Shown: positions 1 to 9,353, numbered from the stretch's first letter. The stretch is 64,000 nt of DNA from Aeromicrobium sp. PE09-221 (GCF_002174305.1 NZ_MIJB01000015.1:1-64000); one strand, 5' to 3'. A program made the numbers and translations. Notes: a model not told the origin generated them from the sequence alone.

Positions 1-90
1 GTGGGGGGGGGGGGAGGGGGGTGAAAACGGGTCGGCGGGGGGGCGGGGGGGGGGGGGGGCGGGGGGCGCACGGGGGGGAGGTCTCAGCCC
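1..90. other. G-homopolymer-rich tract at window edge
   Basis: The first 90 bases are almost all G on the plus strand, with runs of seven or more G broken by short interruptions. No gene is visible. The tract lies downstream of the minus-strand lipoprotein gene and directly at the sequence end. It could be a true G-rich tract able to form G-quadruplexes, or a contig-end sequencing artefact. The sequence alone cannot decide. Confidence 0.6.
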
Positions 91-116
91 CGCTCATCGT
101 TCCTCCTCAGGACGGG

Positions 117-160
117 CGAAGTGGCGGTGGGACCGGCCGGCCGGTCCCACCGCCACTTCG
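117..160. terminator. Perfect 44-bp palindrome, probable terminator
   Basis: Two 22-base arms (117-138 and 139-160) are exact reverse complements with no spacer. The element starts about 19 bases past the stop of the minus-strand siderophore-binding lipoprotein gene. No T-run follows on the minus strand, as is common for actinobacterial terminators. A terminator role is inferred from position and fold. Confidence 0.6.
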
Positions 161-178
161 CTTCCACGATGCACGATG

Positions 179-1162
179 TCAGCTGTTGGCGCCCTCGAGC
201 GCGTCAGCGAAGTCGTTGAGGAACTCCGTGTACGTCTGGATGCCCTCATTCGTGTACGTGTCGGCGGGCATGTACACGATCTGATCATTCTGCACGGCCG
301 TGACGCCCGCGAGCGCCTCGGAGTTCTCCAGGATGTCGGCGGCGGGTTCCACATCGCCCTCGCCGACGGCCGCGTCACGATCCATCACGAGGATCCAGTC
401 CGGGTTGGAGTCGGCGATCGCCTCGACCGAGATGTCATCGCCCTGGTGATCGTCGGACGCCCCGTCGATCTCGAGCGCGGGTGTCAGGCCGAGGATGTCG
501 AAGATCGGGCCGAGGGTGCGCCCCACCGTGGGAGCGAGATAGCCGATCTCACCCCCGGAGGTGTTGACAGCCATGACGCTCTGTCCCTCATCGTAGGCGG
601 ACCTCGCCCGCTCGACGGCCTCATCGAAGTCGTCGACGAGCTGCTGAGCCTCGTCCTGCTTGTCGAAGATCTCGCCGAGCACGGTGACCTGTCGCTTGAG
701 CTCCTCATCGAAGGGCTCGCCCTCGCGCGGTTCGAGCTCGAGGACAGCGGCGTCAGGCACCAGCTCAGCGATCTGGTCGTCGTAGTCGACGAAACGCTGG
801 CCACTGATGACCAGATCCGGTTCGACGGCGACGATCTGCTCGAGATCGGGCTCTCGGTGGTTGCCGATGTCGATGATCGAGTCGTCGGTGGTGTAGTCGA
901 TGGTGTCGGGCATGAGCGAGACGGCCGCGGCACTCAGCTCGATGTCCCAGTCCGCGAGGGTCTCGAAGGTTCGATTGTCGAGGGCGACGACCGAGGCCGG
1001 TGGGGAGGCCACGGTCTGCGTGCCGTTGTTGTCCTCCACCTCGACGGTACTGCTCTCATTCGCCGGCGTGTCGTCGTCGGAGCCCGACGAGGAGCACGCC
1101 GCGAGGACGAGGGCGGACACCGCGACGACTGAGAGTGTCGCGATCGGACGGCGCAAGGACAT
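179..1162 (-). CDS. Siderophore/iron ABC transporter substrate-binding lipoprotein
   Basis: This 327-aa protein is predicted to bind an iron chelate outside the membrane and pass it to an ABC importer. It has a lipoprotein signal peptide with an LAAC lipobox (Cys23), then a Ser/Asp-rich linker. The body resembles the FecB/FhuD-type periplasmic binding fold (about residues 50-320), including a SVVALD start and a DLVISGQR segment typical of siderophore binders. A ribosome binding site (AGAAGGAG) lies about 7 bases before the ATG. A DtxR/IdeR-like box upstream suggests induction by low iron. Permease and ATPase partners are not next to it here; they may lie beyond the window edge. The exact ligand cannot be told. 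Confidence 0.88.
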   Translation of the reverse strand: MSLRRPIATLSVVAVSALVLAACSSSGSDDDTPANESSTVEVEDNNGTQTVASPPASVVALDNRTFETLADWDIELSAAAVSLMPDTIDYTTDDSIIDIGNHREPDLEQIVAVEPDLVISGQRFVDYDDQIAELVPDAAVLELEPREGEPFDEELKRQVTVLGEIFDKQDEAQQLVDDFDEAVERARSAYDEGQSVMAVNTSGGEIGYLAPTVGRTLGPIFDILGLTPALEIDGASDDHQGDDISVEAIADSNPDWILVMDRDAAVGEGDVEPAADILENSEALAGVTAVQNDQIVYMPADTYTNEGIQTYTEFLNDFADALEGANS

Positions 1163-1218
1163 CGATTTCTCCTTCTGGCGGACGGCTAACGAGTCGATCG
1201 GCCTTCACTGCCGCCGAC

Positions 1219-1237
1219 CGAAGACAGGCTAACCTAA
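1219..1237. promoter_or_regulatory. DtxR/IdeR-like iron box
   Basis: Compared with the 19-bp iron-box consensus TTAGGTTAGGCTAACCTAA, 14 positions match and the right-hand 12 bases (1226-1237) match exactly. It sits about 57 bases upstream of the start of the siderophore-binding lipoprotein gene. That is a sensible place for iron-dependent repression. Confidence 0.62.
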
Positions 1238-1450
1238 CTACAATGCCGAATGGCCTCCTCCCCTACCCCTTGTGAACTGGCTCATAGTGGGGCATGCTGG
1301 GCATGGCAAGAAGAACTCCACAGCGACCCGGTCCCGGTACCCACGCGGCGATCTCCCGTCCCACAGGGCAGTCGTCTCGGGACATCCGCATAGCGGCCCC
1401 GCGGCGATGATTCGACGAAGGCACGCTTGGTAGCCGATCACCGGGTTGAT

Positions 1451-1481
1451 GGCGGCGTCACCCTACGCGGGTGGCGCCGCC
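1451..1481. terminator. Strong GC hairpin, possible terminator
   Basis: Two 13-base arms (1451-1463 and 1469-1481) pair fully if one G-T wobble is allowed, around a 5-base loop. It lies past the 3' end of the minus-strand Fic-like gene. There is no T-run. It may terminate that transcript. Confidence 0.45.
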
Positions 1482-1646
1482 GCCTTGTGCCCAGCGAGAT
1501 CCACCGCCGTGGCTGGACCATGCCAGCGCATCGGGTGGTGAGCTATTCCGCACCTGCGCGCCGAAAGTGCGTGATCACTCACCTGGGTGATGCGATGAGC
1601 AGCGCGCCGAATACGGTCGAGAGATGCGCACGACACCGCAAGCGAG

Positions 1647-2363
1647 TCAGCGCGAGAGCGGTGACGCCTCCGCGGCGCGGGTCGCGGCCTCGGCGGCATA
1701 CAGCAGCCATTGATGCACGCCTGTGCCGTCACTGGACCGATAGCCCTCGAGGGCGGCGAAATAACCCGGGGCGTCGGCGACATGTCCGGCCTCGGGGACG
1801 GTGACCGAGGCCGGATCGATGCCCTTGGCCACCCAGACCAGACGCTCGGCGGCACGCGCCACGACGGCATTGTGCGATACGAACGCCCCGGCATCGGCGA
1901 TCTCCGCGTGGACCAGGGCGGCCACCACCAAGCCCGGCGCCTCCGTCGGCTGACCGAGGAGCCGCGCGAGATTGGTCAACCGGGCGACGCCCTCGGGGTT
2001 GACCGGACGGCCGAGCTCGGCGTCGTCGATGCTTCCGGCCGCGGCGATCGCGTGAATGCGGGCGAGGGCCTGCACCGGCGAACGCTGCCAGGCCGGCAGC
2101 AGCCCCAGCAGCTCGGTCGACAATCGCACCGCGCCCCGGGCGGTCGCGTCCCCGGCGCCGGCGGCGAGCTCATCGACCGTGTACGCCGAGCCCTCCAGAG
2201 TCGCGGTGGCCCAGGCGCCGAGCAGCAGTGCCTGCGCGGTGTCCTCCGGGGCGGTCTTGCGCAGGCCGCGGTCGCGCAGCACGGCGTCGATCCCGTCTCG
2301 AGCTGCGGCGGCGGCGGACGGAACACCCTCCAGCGAGGCGGCCGCGATGAACGGATCGGACAC
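1647..2363 (-). CDS. Fic-like/oxidoreductase-annotated conserved actinobacterial protein
   Basis: A 238-aa, Ala-rich, largely alpha-helical protein. It resembles the mycobacterial Rv3662c-type family, often labelled oxidoreductase or Fic-like. A TLEGS-like segment near residue 60 recalls the inhibitory motif of Fic proteins, but the canonical HPFxxGNGR active-site motif is not visible, so AMPylation activity is doubtful. The start is GTG at 2363 because a TACGCT hexamer ends six bases before it, predicting a leaderless mRNA. Longer readings into the methyltransferase region lose the family-like N-terminus. The gene is divergent from the methyltransferase gene. Function is unknown. Confidence 0.65.
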   Translation of the reverse strand: MSDPFIAAASLEGVPSAAAAARDGIDAVLRDRGLRKTAPEDTAQALLLGAWATATLEGSAYTVDELAAGAGDATARGAVRLSTELLGLLPAWQRSPVQALARIHAIAAAGSIDDAELGRPVNPEGVARLTNLARLLGQPTEAPGLVVAALVHAEIADAGAFVSHNAVVARAAERLVWVAKGIDPASVTVPEAGHVADAPGYFAALEGYRSSDGTGVHQWLLYAAEAATRAAEASPLSR

Positions 2364-2369
2364 CACGGC

Positions 2370-2375
2370 AGCGTA
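2370..2375 (-). promoter_or_regulatory. Leaderless -10 element of Fic-like gene
   Basis: TACGCT on the minus strand, six bases before GTG at 2363. It decides the start codon. Confidence 0.55.
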
Positions 2376-2480
2376 TCGCCATCTCGCCGGGTGGACGGAC
2401 GCTGCCCCACCGCACCGGAGGGGCCCGGCGACGGCCACCACGGCGCGTGGGATCTGACCCGATCGGGCCATGAGGACAGT

Positions 2481-2486
2481 TACGAT
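2481..2486 (+). promoter_or_regulatory. Leaderless -10 element of methyltransferase gene
   Basis: TACGAT, six bases before the GTG at 2493, so transcription likely begins at or next to the start codon. Confidence 0.58.
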
Positions 2487-2492
2487 CGAGGG

Positions 2493-3176
2493 GTGAACCC
2501 CGTCGCGCCCGCAGCACGCGCCCTCAACTGGTTGGTCGGCGACCACCTGGCGCTCGTGCTGCATGTCGGCGACGGCCCCCTCGCCTATGAGCTGGCTGAC
2601 CAAGGACACGATGTCACGATCGTCGGCGATGACGTGACCACCGTCCGCCACCAGCACATCTCCTATGTCCGTTCTCAGGGCGACCTCCTGCCCTTCCGCT
2701 CGCGCAGCTTCGAGGCCGTCGTCGCGCCCGAGATCGACGACGAGGTCACCGCCCTCGGCGAGTACGCGCGGGTCCTGACCGACGACGGCCTGCTGTCGAC
2801 CATCGCCCGCCGCTATGACGACTCGATCCCCTGGATGCGCAAGCTGCGCACCATCACCGGGGACCGCTCGGGTGACGTCACACCCGTCGCCACGTTCACC
2901 GCCTCGGGACTCTTCAACGTGCCCGAGCGCCAGGAGTTCAATGCCTGGGAGGAGCTGGACTTCCCGACCCTCATGCGCTTCGCGGAGACGACCAAGCACC
3001 CGTCGGTGCCCGGTTCCGCCCTCGGCGCCGTGCGCGACCTATGGCGCGAGTACGGCGAGCAGACCGGATCCCTCAGGCTGCGCCACGAGACGATCTGCCT
3101 GCGGGCACGTGTGGACAAGTCACAGCTCGCGGCCGAGCCCGATCCGCCCGACACCGTCCTCATCGACTTCCGGTGA
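2493..3176 (+). CDS. Class I SAM-dependent methyltransferase-like protein
   Basis: A 227-aa protein with features of a degenerate Rossmann methyltransferase. There is a glycine-containing strand near residues 20-30 (LHVGDGPLAYELADQGHDV), an acidic position following strand 2, the segment QGDLLPFRSRSFEAVVAP (a motif IV-like part of methyltransferase type 11 proteins), and a downstream helix with EYARVL. The substrate is unknown. The GTG start is fixed by a TACGAT hexamer six bases upstream. The stop is followed after one base by the ATG of the LytS-type kinase, so the two are probably co-transcribed. It may be a catalytically weak or regulatory member because the glycine-rich loop is short. 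Confidence 0.65.
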   Translation: MNPVAPAARALNWLVGDHLALVLHVGDGPLAYELADQGHDVTIVGDDVTTVRHQHISYVRSQGDLLPFRSRSFEAVVAPEIDDEVTALGEYARVLTDDGLLSTIARRYDDSIPWMRKLRTITGDRSGDVTPVATFTASGLFNVPERQEFNAWEELDFPTLMRFAETTKHPSVPGSALGAVRDLWREYGEQTGSLRLRHETICLRARVDKSQLAAEPDPPDTVLIDFR

Positions 3177-3177
3177 C

Positions 3178-4308
3178 ATGACCGATCTGGCGCTCGCCGC
3201 CGTGTTACTGGTGGCCGGGCTCGGCGCGGCCCTGCTGATCCGCTGGCGCTATCTGGGCCGTCGGCGAGGGCTCGGATCCCCCGAGGAGAGGGCCACCTAT
3301 ACGACCCTGCACACCGCCTCCCTCGCCGCCCCGGCGCTGCGCGGTGGGCTCACGGCCGAGAGCGCCGGCCGGGCCGTGCCGCATCTGCGCGCACTCATCG
3401 GCGCCCGGACCGCGGGCCTCACCGACGCGCAGGGGCCCTTGGCCTGGGAGGGCGATCCCGCCTGGGCCGAGACCGCACAGGCGGTCCGCGACGTGCTCGA
3501 CAGCGGGCGACCTCAGGCCGCCGGCGATGCCTTCGCCGCGCCGCTGACCGTGGAGGGCCGGGTCGTCGGCACCCTCGTCGTCGCCGACGACGCCCCCTCG
3601 GCAGGACTGGCACGGACGGTGACCGAGGTCGCCCGGTGGGTCTCCAGTCAGCTCGAGCTCGCCGAGTTCGATGCCTCCCGCACCGCGCTTATGGAAGCCG
3701 AGCTGCGGGCGCTGCGGGCGCAGATCTCCCCGCACTTCATCTACAACTCGCTCGGAGCGATCGCCTCCTTCGTCCGGACCGATCCCGAGCGAGCCCGCGA
3801 GTTGCTGCTGGAGTTCGCGGACTTCACCCGGTACTCGTTCCGCCAGCACGGCGAGTTCACGACCCTCGCTGAGGAACTGCGCTCGATCGAGCGCTATCTC
3901 GTCCTGGAGAAGGCGCGATTCGGCGACCGGCTGCGGGTCATGACCCGGGTGGCGCCGGAGGTGCTCAATGTGACGGTGCCCTTCCTGTCGGTCCAGCCGC
4001 TCGTGGAGAACGCGGTGCGGCACGGACTGGAGAAGAAGGACGGCACAGGGACGATCACGGTCGTCGCGGAGGACGCCGGGGCCGAATGTCTGATCTGGAT
4101 CGAGGACGACGGAGTGGGCGCCGAGCCCGATGTCGTCCGCAGCGTCCTCTCCGGGCACGGCGACTCCATCTCGGTCGGCCTGGCGAATGTCGACGAGCGG
4201 TTGCGCACCGTCTACGGCAACGACCACGGCATCGTGGTCGAGACCGGCCCGGGGCTCGGCACCAAGGTCACGATGCGTGTGCCGAAGTTCGCCCCCGGCG
4301 TCGACTGA
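3178..4308 (+). CDS. LytS/BtsS-type sensor histidine kinase
   Basis: A 376-aa membrane sensor kinase. It has one N-terminal transmembrane helix (about residues 4-22), a GAF-like middle domain, a His_kinase domain (PF06580 type) with the phosphoacceptor in ISPHFIYNSL (His about 185), and an ATPase domain with an N box PLVENAVRHGL and a GLANVDERL segment. Kinases of this class partner with LytTR regulators. The only one in the window is about 6 kb downstream (10258). In many actinobacteria the pair sits together beside acetate-type symporters, so this kinase probably senses a carboxylate or a related signal for those transporters. ATG was chosen because it follows the methyltransferase stop by one base. 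Confidence 0.85.
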   Translation: MTDLALAAVLLVAGLGAALLIRWRYLGRRRGLGSPEERATYTTLHTASLAAPALRGGLTAESAGRAVPHLRALIGARTAGLTDAQGPLAWEGDPAWAETAQAVRDVLDSGRPQAAGDAFAAPLTVEGRVVGTLVVADDAPSAGLARTVTEVARWVSSQLELAEFDASRTALMEAELRALRAQISPHFIYNSLGAIASFVRTDPERARELLLEFADFTRYSFRQHGEFTTLAEELRSIERYLVLEKARFGDRLRVMTRVAPEVLNVTVPFLSVQPLVENAVRHGLEKKDGTGTITVVAEDAGAECLIWIEDDGVGAEPDVVRSVLSGHGDSISVGLANVDERLRTVYGNDHGIVVETGPGLGTKVTMRVPKFAPGVD

Positions 4309-4335
4309 CGGCCGTCCGGCCCCACTCGCGCCCCG

Positions 4336-5805
<1,470 letters not shown>

Positions 5806-5820
5806 TCCCGCCACGGAACG

Positions 5821-5895
5821 GTGAGTAGGCGACCATTCCCACAGCACAGCGGTGTGTAGGCGCCCTTCTCAAGCCAGGAAAGGACGCCTACTCAC
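5821..5895. repeat. Tripartite inverted-repeat element at guaB1 3' end
   Basis: GTGAGTAGGCG at 5821-5831 is repeated exactly in inverse orientation at 5885-5895. A degenerate direct copy (GGTGTGTAGGCGCCC) begins at about 5851 between the arms. The element separates convergent guaB1 and the DUF559-like pseudogene and overlaps the end of the latter. A bidirectional terminator is likely. Confidence 0.6.
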
Positions 5896-6722
5896 CGGCC
5901 TCCTCGGACGGGAGCGAACAACGAGTGCCAGCGTCGGGCGAAGAGGGGTGCTGGACCCTGGTAGCCACGCTCGACATCCCTCGCGAACTGCCGCGGATTT
6001 TCCGCGTGCTGGCGGCCCTCGTACTCGATCGCCAACATCCACACGCGATAGAGCAGGTCGACGATCCCGATCTCGCGCGCGCCGTCGTACACGGGTGCGT
6101 TGACATCGGGTGCCGGCAGTCCCGAAAACGCGAGGTATGCGCGCACCCGTGACTCCTTCGGCGAACGGCTGAGCGCATCCAGATGCGGCAAGACTCGCAG
6201 GCTCTGCGCCGCGCCTGGACGCCACGACTGAGTCCGGGCGATCCAGGCAATCTCATCGGTCGTCGCGTGCTCGCGATGGAGCAGTCAGTCGCGGATGACG
6301 ATGAGGTCCAGCAGTCGGCCGGTCGCGCAGGCCTGAACGAAGGCCGATGCGAGGGTGACTCCGCGATCGTCGCAGGGAGGGAGAACCTCCGTCCGAGGAA
6401 CGAAGACGCCGGGCAGGCGCAGATGCAGATCGCCGCTCACCGTGAAGTGGATCGGGCGGGGATCGCCGAGGAGCAGGCCGAGGTCATGGAGACGGCTGAG
6501 ATGGCTCACGTGTGCGCGTTCCGGCAGCGCCAGTCGCGCCGCCTGAATCCAACCGTGGACGTCCATGCCGACCCCAGCGACACTCCATACACGGGGAAAT
6601 AGCCGAACGAATCGCCGCCCACGCAGCATCTTCTCGGTCACTCCGAGCTCGCGTGCCATCGCATGGGTGAAGGGTCCGGCCATGAGCTCGGGAGGGATGG
6701 GGCGCGTCATGGAACCAGTCAT
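5892..6722 (-). pseudogene. DUF559/AbiEi-like protein broken by an in-frame TGA
   Basis: The reading frame encodes an N-terminal winged-helix, AbiEi-like segment (MTRPIPPELMAGPFTHAMARELGVT..., about 145 aa) and a C-terminal DUF559, Vsr-like nuclease fold segment with REIGIVDLLYRVWMLAIEYEGRQH. A single TGA at 6285-6287 separates them. The frame is unchanged across it: IVIRD, stop, LLHREHATTDEIAW. In related proteins a Trp (GDWLLHRE) commonly sits here, so this looks like a TGG to TGA nonsense change. Family members are about 280-310 aa and occur as single genes in actinobacteria. The function of intact members is unclear; an antitoxin-like or nuclease role is inferred from the domains. A sequencing error is the main alternative. 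Confidence 0.72.
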
Positions 6723-6806
6723 CCCAAGGAAATACGGATCTGGCCAGAGCCGTATCACGGGACTGTGGATAATCTCCACCACGCACGACCGACGAGGGGC
6801 GGTGAC

Positions 6807-7310
6807 TCAGCGTGCGGGGCGCGCTTCCAGGCCGGTGAGGATGATCGAGAGTCCGCGGTCGAAGGAGTTATCGAGGTCAGCGTCCTCCTCGATGGCACCG
6901 ACGGCGCTGGCCTGGCGATGGGTCTGCGTCGACTGCGTGTGGCCGAAGGTGAACAGCAGCAGCGTGCGCGCCCCGTCATCGCCTACGAGATCGGCGAGCC
7001 GCTTCTCGACCCCGGACACCCCCAACCGGAAAGCCGAGGCAGTGGCGACGACCTCGGCGCCGTCGCGCACCGCGAGCATGGCGCTGCGCAGGGCATGGCA
7101 CAACGATCTCGCATCTTCGCCGTCGACCTCGGACACCAGCTCATCGGCCATCAGCGCCAACAATGTCTGCTTGTTCGGCACATGGTGATAGAGGGCGCTG
7201 GGCTGAACCTCCAGCTCGGATGCGACCCGGCGCATCGAGCAGAACTCCAGCCCATAGGAGTCGAGCACGCGCAGAGCCGCTGCGACGACATCGGGGAGGC
7301 TGTTGGCCAT
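6807..7310 (-). CDS. bioQ: TetR-family repressor BioQ
   Basis: A 167-aa TetR-family regulator. The helix-turn-helix is near residues 20-50 (MRRVASELEVQPSALYHHVPNKQTLLALM), followed by a TetR ligand domain. It is divergent from bioYMN, and the shared spacer holds two TGAAC-N3-GTTCA operators. BioQ of corynebacteria and mycobacteria recognises operators of this form and represses biotin genes, so assignment rests on both context and operator. A TAGGAT hexamer ends six bases before the ATG, so the mRNA is probably leaderless, and the operators overlap both promoters, predicting autorepression. Confidence 0.85.
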   Translation of the reverse strand: MANSLPDVVAAALRVLDSYGLEFCSMRRVASELEVQPSALYHHVPNKQTLLALMADELVSEVDGEDARSLCHALRSAMLAVRDGAEVVATASAFRLGVSGVEKRLADLVGDDGARTLLLFTFGHTQSTQTHRQASAVGAIEEDADLDNSFDRGLSIILTGLEARPAR

Positions 7311-7316
7311 GGCAGC

Positions 7317-7322
7317 ATCCTA
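7317..7322 (-). promoter_or_regulatory. Leaderless -10 element of bioQ
   Basis: TAGGAT on the minus strand, six bases before the bioQ ATG at 7310. Confidence 0.55.
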
Positions 7323-7332
7323 TCGGGTAGCC

Positions 7333-7360
7333 TGAACGGCGTTCAGGTGAACACCGTTCA
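7333..7360. promoter_or_regulatory. Tandem BioQ operators
   Basis: Two perfect 13-bp inverted repeats, TGAACGGCGTTCA (7333-7345) and TGAACACCGTTCA (7348-7360), lie 15 bp centre to centre between divergent bioQ and bioY. They match the TGAAC-N3 palindrome described for BioQ. The near one-and-a-half helical turn spacing suggests two dimers on opposite faces. Confidence 0.82.
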
Positions 7361-7381
7361 GTTCCTATGAGGAGTCCATCC

Positions 7382-7963
7382 ATGACGACCCGCAGCCCGG
7401 CCCGTCGCCGCTCGTCGGCGGCCGACCTCGCCCTCATCACCACCTTCGCTGCCGTCATCGGCGTCTGCGCGGTCCTTCCCGCGATCACCGGCGTGGCCGG
7501 CGTCCCCTTCACCCTGCAGATGTTCGGCATCTTCATCGCCGGTGCACTGCTCGGCCCCATCCGCGGGTTCCTGGCCGTCCTCCTCTATCTCGCCGTCGCG
7601 ACCGCCGGCGTGCCGATCTTCACGCAGGGCCAGGCCGGACCGGGCGTCTGGGCCGGGACCACCGGCGGCTACCTGCTCGCCTTCCCCTTCGCCGCGCTGC
7701 TGGTCGGCGCTGCGGCCGCTCTCGTGGCGCGTCGTGGTCCGGCGGTGTTCACCGTGACCGTGGCACTCGTGGCGGCGGTCGTGACCGTCGCGGTCGTCGG
7801 CACCCTCGGCACCCTCGGCATGGCGCGCGCCATGGACGTTCCCCTCGGCGTCGCGTGGGGCTATGCGACCCCCTTCTTCCTGGTGGATATCGTCAAGGGC
7901 GCCCTCGCTGCCGTCGTGGCCGCCGCGGTGCACCGGGCGTTCCCTCAGTTGCTGCGCGGGTAA
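7382..7963 (+). CDS. bioY: Biotin ECF transporter S component BioY
   Basis: A 193-aa integral membrane protein with about six transmembrane helices. It is the substrate-binding component that captures biotin for the energy-coupling factor transporter. The PFTLQMFGIFIAGALLGPIRGFLAVLLYLAVATAGVPIF region is characteristic of BioY. The ATG at 7382 has GGAG seven bases upstream; an earlier in-frame ATG lies before that site. It is first in bioYMN and lies directly downstream of the BioQ operators. Confidence 0.92.
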   Translation: MTTRSPARRRSSAADLALITTFAAVIGVCAVLPAITGVAGVPFTLQMFGIFIAGALLGPIRGFLAVLLYLAVATAGVPIFTQGQAGPGVWAGTTGGYLLAFPFAALLVGAAAALVARRGPAVFTVTVALVAAVVTVAVVGTLGTLGMARAMDVPLGVAWGYATPFFLVDIVKGALAAVVAAAVHRAFPQLLRG

Positions 7964-7972
7964 CGTCGACCC

Positions 7973-8668
7973 GTGATCGAGCTGCACAGTGCGAGCGTCG
8001 TCGTCGACTCCCCCGACGGCCCGATCACCCTGCTCCACCCCACGAGTCTGAGCCTGACGGAGCATCGGATCGGCATCATCGGTCCCAACGGCTCGGGCAA
8101 GTCGACACTGGTCCGCCTGATCAACGGCCTCGTCCTCCCGGCGACGGGCGAGGTGTTGATCGACGGACTCGACACCGGACGAGAGGGCCGCGAGGTGCGT
8201 CGCCGAGTCGGTTTCGTCTTCACACATCCAGACTCCCAGCTCGTCATGCCGACACCACTGGAGGACGTGACCCTCTCCCTGCGCCGGAGCGTCGCGAACA
8301 AGTCTGAACGCCGCGAACGGGCCCGTGAGGTGCTCTCGGAGATCGGACTCGCCGATCGTGCGGATGTCTCGGTGCACGCGCTGTCGGGCGGGCAGAAGCA
8401 GCTACTCGCCCTCGCGGGGGTGTTGGCGACCGAGCCCGAGCTCGTCGTGGCGGACGAGCCCACCACGCTGCTCGATCTGAGGAACGCCCGCCTCGTCGCC
8501 GCCCGGCTCTTCGGGCTCCGCCAGCGGCTCGTGCTCGTGACCCACGATCTCGACCTCGCCCGCCGATGCGACCGGGTCCTCGTCGTCGACGATGCGCGAG
8601 TCGTGTTCGACGGGGCCCCGGACGCCGCCGTCGATCACTACATCGCTCTGGCCGAGGCGACCCCATGA
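7973..8668 (+). CDS. bioM: Biotin ECF transporter ATPase BioM
   Basis: A 231-aa ABC ATPase. It has Walker A GPNGSGKST (about residues 38-46), signature LSGGQKQ, Walker B LVVADEPT and switch His in LVTHD. It powers biotin uptake with BioY and BioN. The GTG start is nine bases after the bioY stop. A TAACGT hexamer lies six bases before it, but this includes the bioY stop codon and may be chance. Confidence 0.92.
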   Translation: MIELHSASVVVDSPDGPITLLHPTSLSLTEHRIGIIGPNGSGKSTLVRLINGLVLPATGEVLIDGLDTGREGREVRRRVGFVFTHPDSQLVMPTPLEDVTLSLRRSVANKSERRERAREVLSEIGLADRADVSVHALSGGQKQLLALAGVLATEPELVVADEPTTLLDLRNARLVAARLFGLRQRLVLVTHDLDLARRCDRVLVVDDARVVFDGAPDAAVDHYIALAEATP

Positions 8669-8682
8669 GCCGGCGAAGAACC

Positions 8683-8733
8683 GAGATCTGCTCCCTGTTC
8701 GCGCTCTCGATTGACGAACAGGGAGCACATCTC
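8683..8733. repeat. Inverted repeat inside the bioMN transcript (family alpha)
   Basis: Arms 8683-8701 and 8715-8733 pair over 19 bases with one mismatch around a 13-base loop. The arm text GATGTGCTCCCTGTTCG resembles elements at 18040-18057 and 30318-30335. It sits in the 79-base gap between bioM and bioN, where it may attenuate or stabilise the transcript. Confidence 0.6.
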
Positions 8734-8747
8734 CATGCGGTGGCGAC

Positions 8748-9353
8748 ATGACTGAGCTGTTGGGTGTGTACCGCCCGGGGAGGACGCTGCTGCACCGCAC
8801 CGGCCCCGGACCGAAGCTGGCATTCCTGGCGCTCTGGTCGATCGCGGTCGTGGCCCTACGTGGGCCGGTCGCGTCACCCATCTTCGTGGCCGTCGCTGTC
8901 GTCATCGCCGCGTGGTCGGGACTCCGGCTGCGGCGGTCGCTGCGGACGATGCGCGGGCTCCTCCTGATGCTCACACTCATCGCCGCCTTCCAGACCTGGC
9001 AGCGCGGCGTCGACGTCGCGATCGCGGTGGTGTCGAGCCTGCTGGCCCTCTTCCTCATCGGTCTGGCATTCACCGCCACGACGGCAGCCGATGATCTGCT
9101 GAACACCGTCGAACGGCTCGTCGCTCCCCTGCGCTTCGTCGGCCTGCGGCCCGAGCGGATCGCCCTCGCCTTCGCTCTCGTGCTCCGTGCCCTGCCCGCG
9201 GTCCTGGAGGTCGCGCGGGAGACACGCGCGGCGGCCCGCGCGCGTGGACTCGATCGCAGTCCTCGGGCACTGCTCGTGCCCTTCGTCATCCGAGTCGTGG
9301 CCCACGCCTATGCCACAGGTGACGCGCTCGCCGCCCGCGGTCTCGACGACTAG
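8748..9353 (+). CDS. bioN: Biotin ECF transporter T component BioN
   Basis: A 201-aa membrane protein of the CbiQ/EcfT family. It has four to five hydrophobic helices and the conserved Ala-Arg-Gly coupling helices, visible as ARARGLD and ALAARGLDD near the C-terminus. It couples BioM ATP hydrolysis to the BioY subunit. ATG 8748 has only a weak ribosome binding site. The gene follows a hairpin in the operon. Confidence 0.88.
   Translation: MTELLGVYRPGRTLLHRTGPGPKLAFLALWSIAVVALRGPVASPIFVAVAVVIAAWSGLRLRRSLRTMRGLLLMLTLIAAFQTWQRGVDVAIAVVSSLLALFLIGLAFTATTAADDLLNTVERLVAPLRFVGLRPERIALAFALVLRALPAVLEVARETRAAARARGLDRSPRALLVPFVIRVVAHAYATGDALAARGLDD

Larger units (their letters stand above)
1163..1646. 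other. Intergenic region, no credible gene
   Basis: About 480 bases separate the lipoprotein gene from the next minus-strand gene. Apart from the iron box near 1219-1237 and a hairpin at 1451-1481 I see nothing convincing. Small open frames here lack a plausible ribosome binding site and have no recognisable protein features. Confidence 0.5.

Noticed and set aside
1427..1804. Small plus-strand frame at the end of the Fic-like gene
   Set aside because: No ribosome binding site, no recognisable features, and it overlaps a better supported gene.
7961..7966. TAACGT hexamer six bases before bioM
   Set aside because: It contains the bioY stop codon and lies inside an operon; the spacing is probably coincidence.
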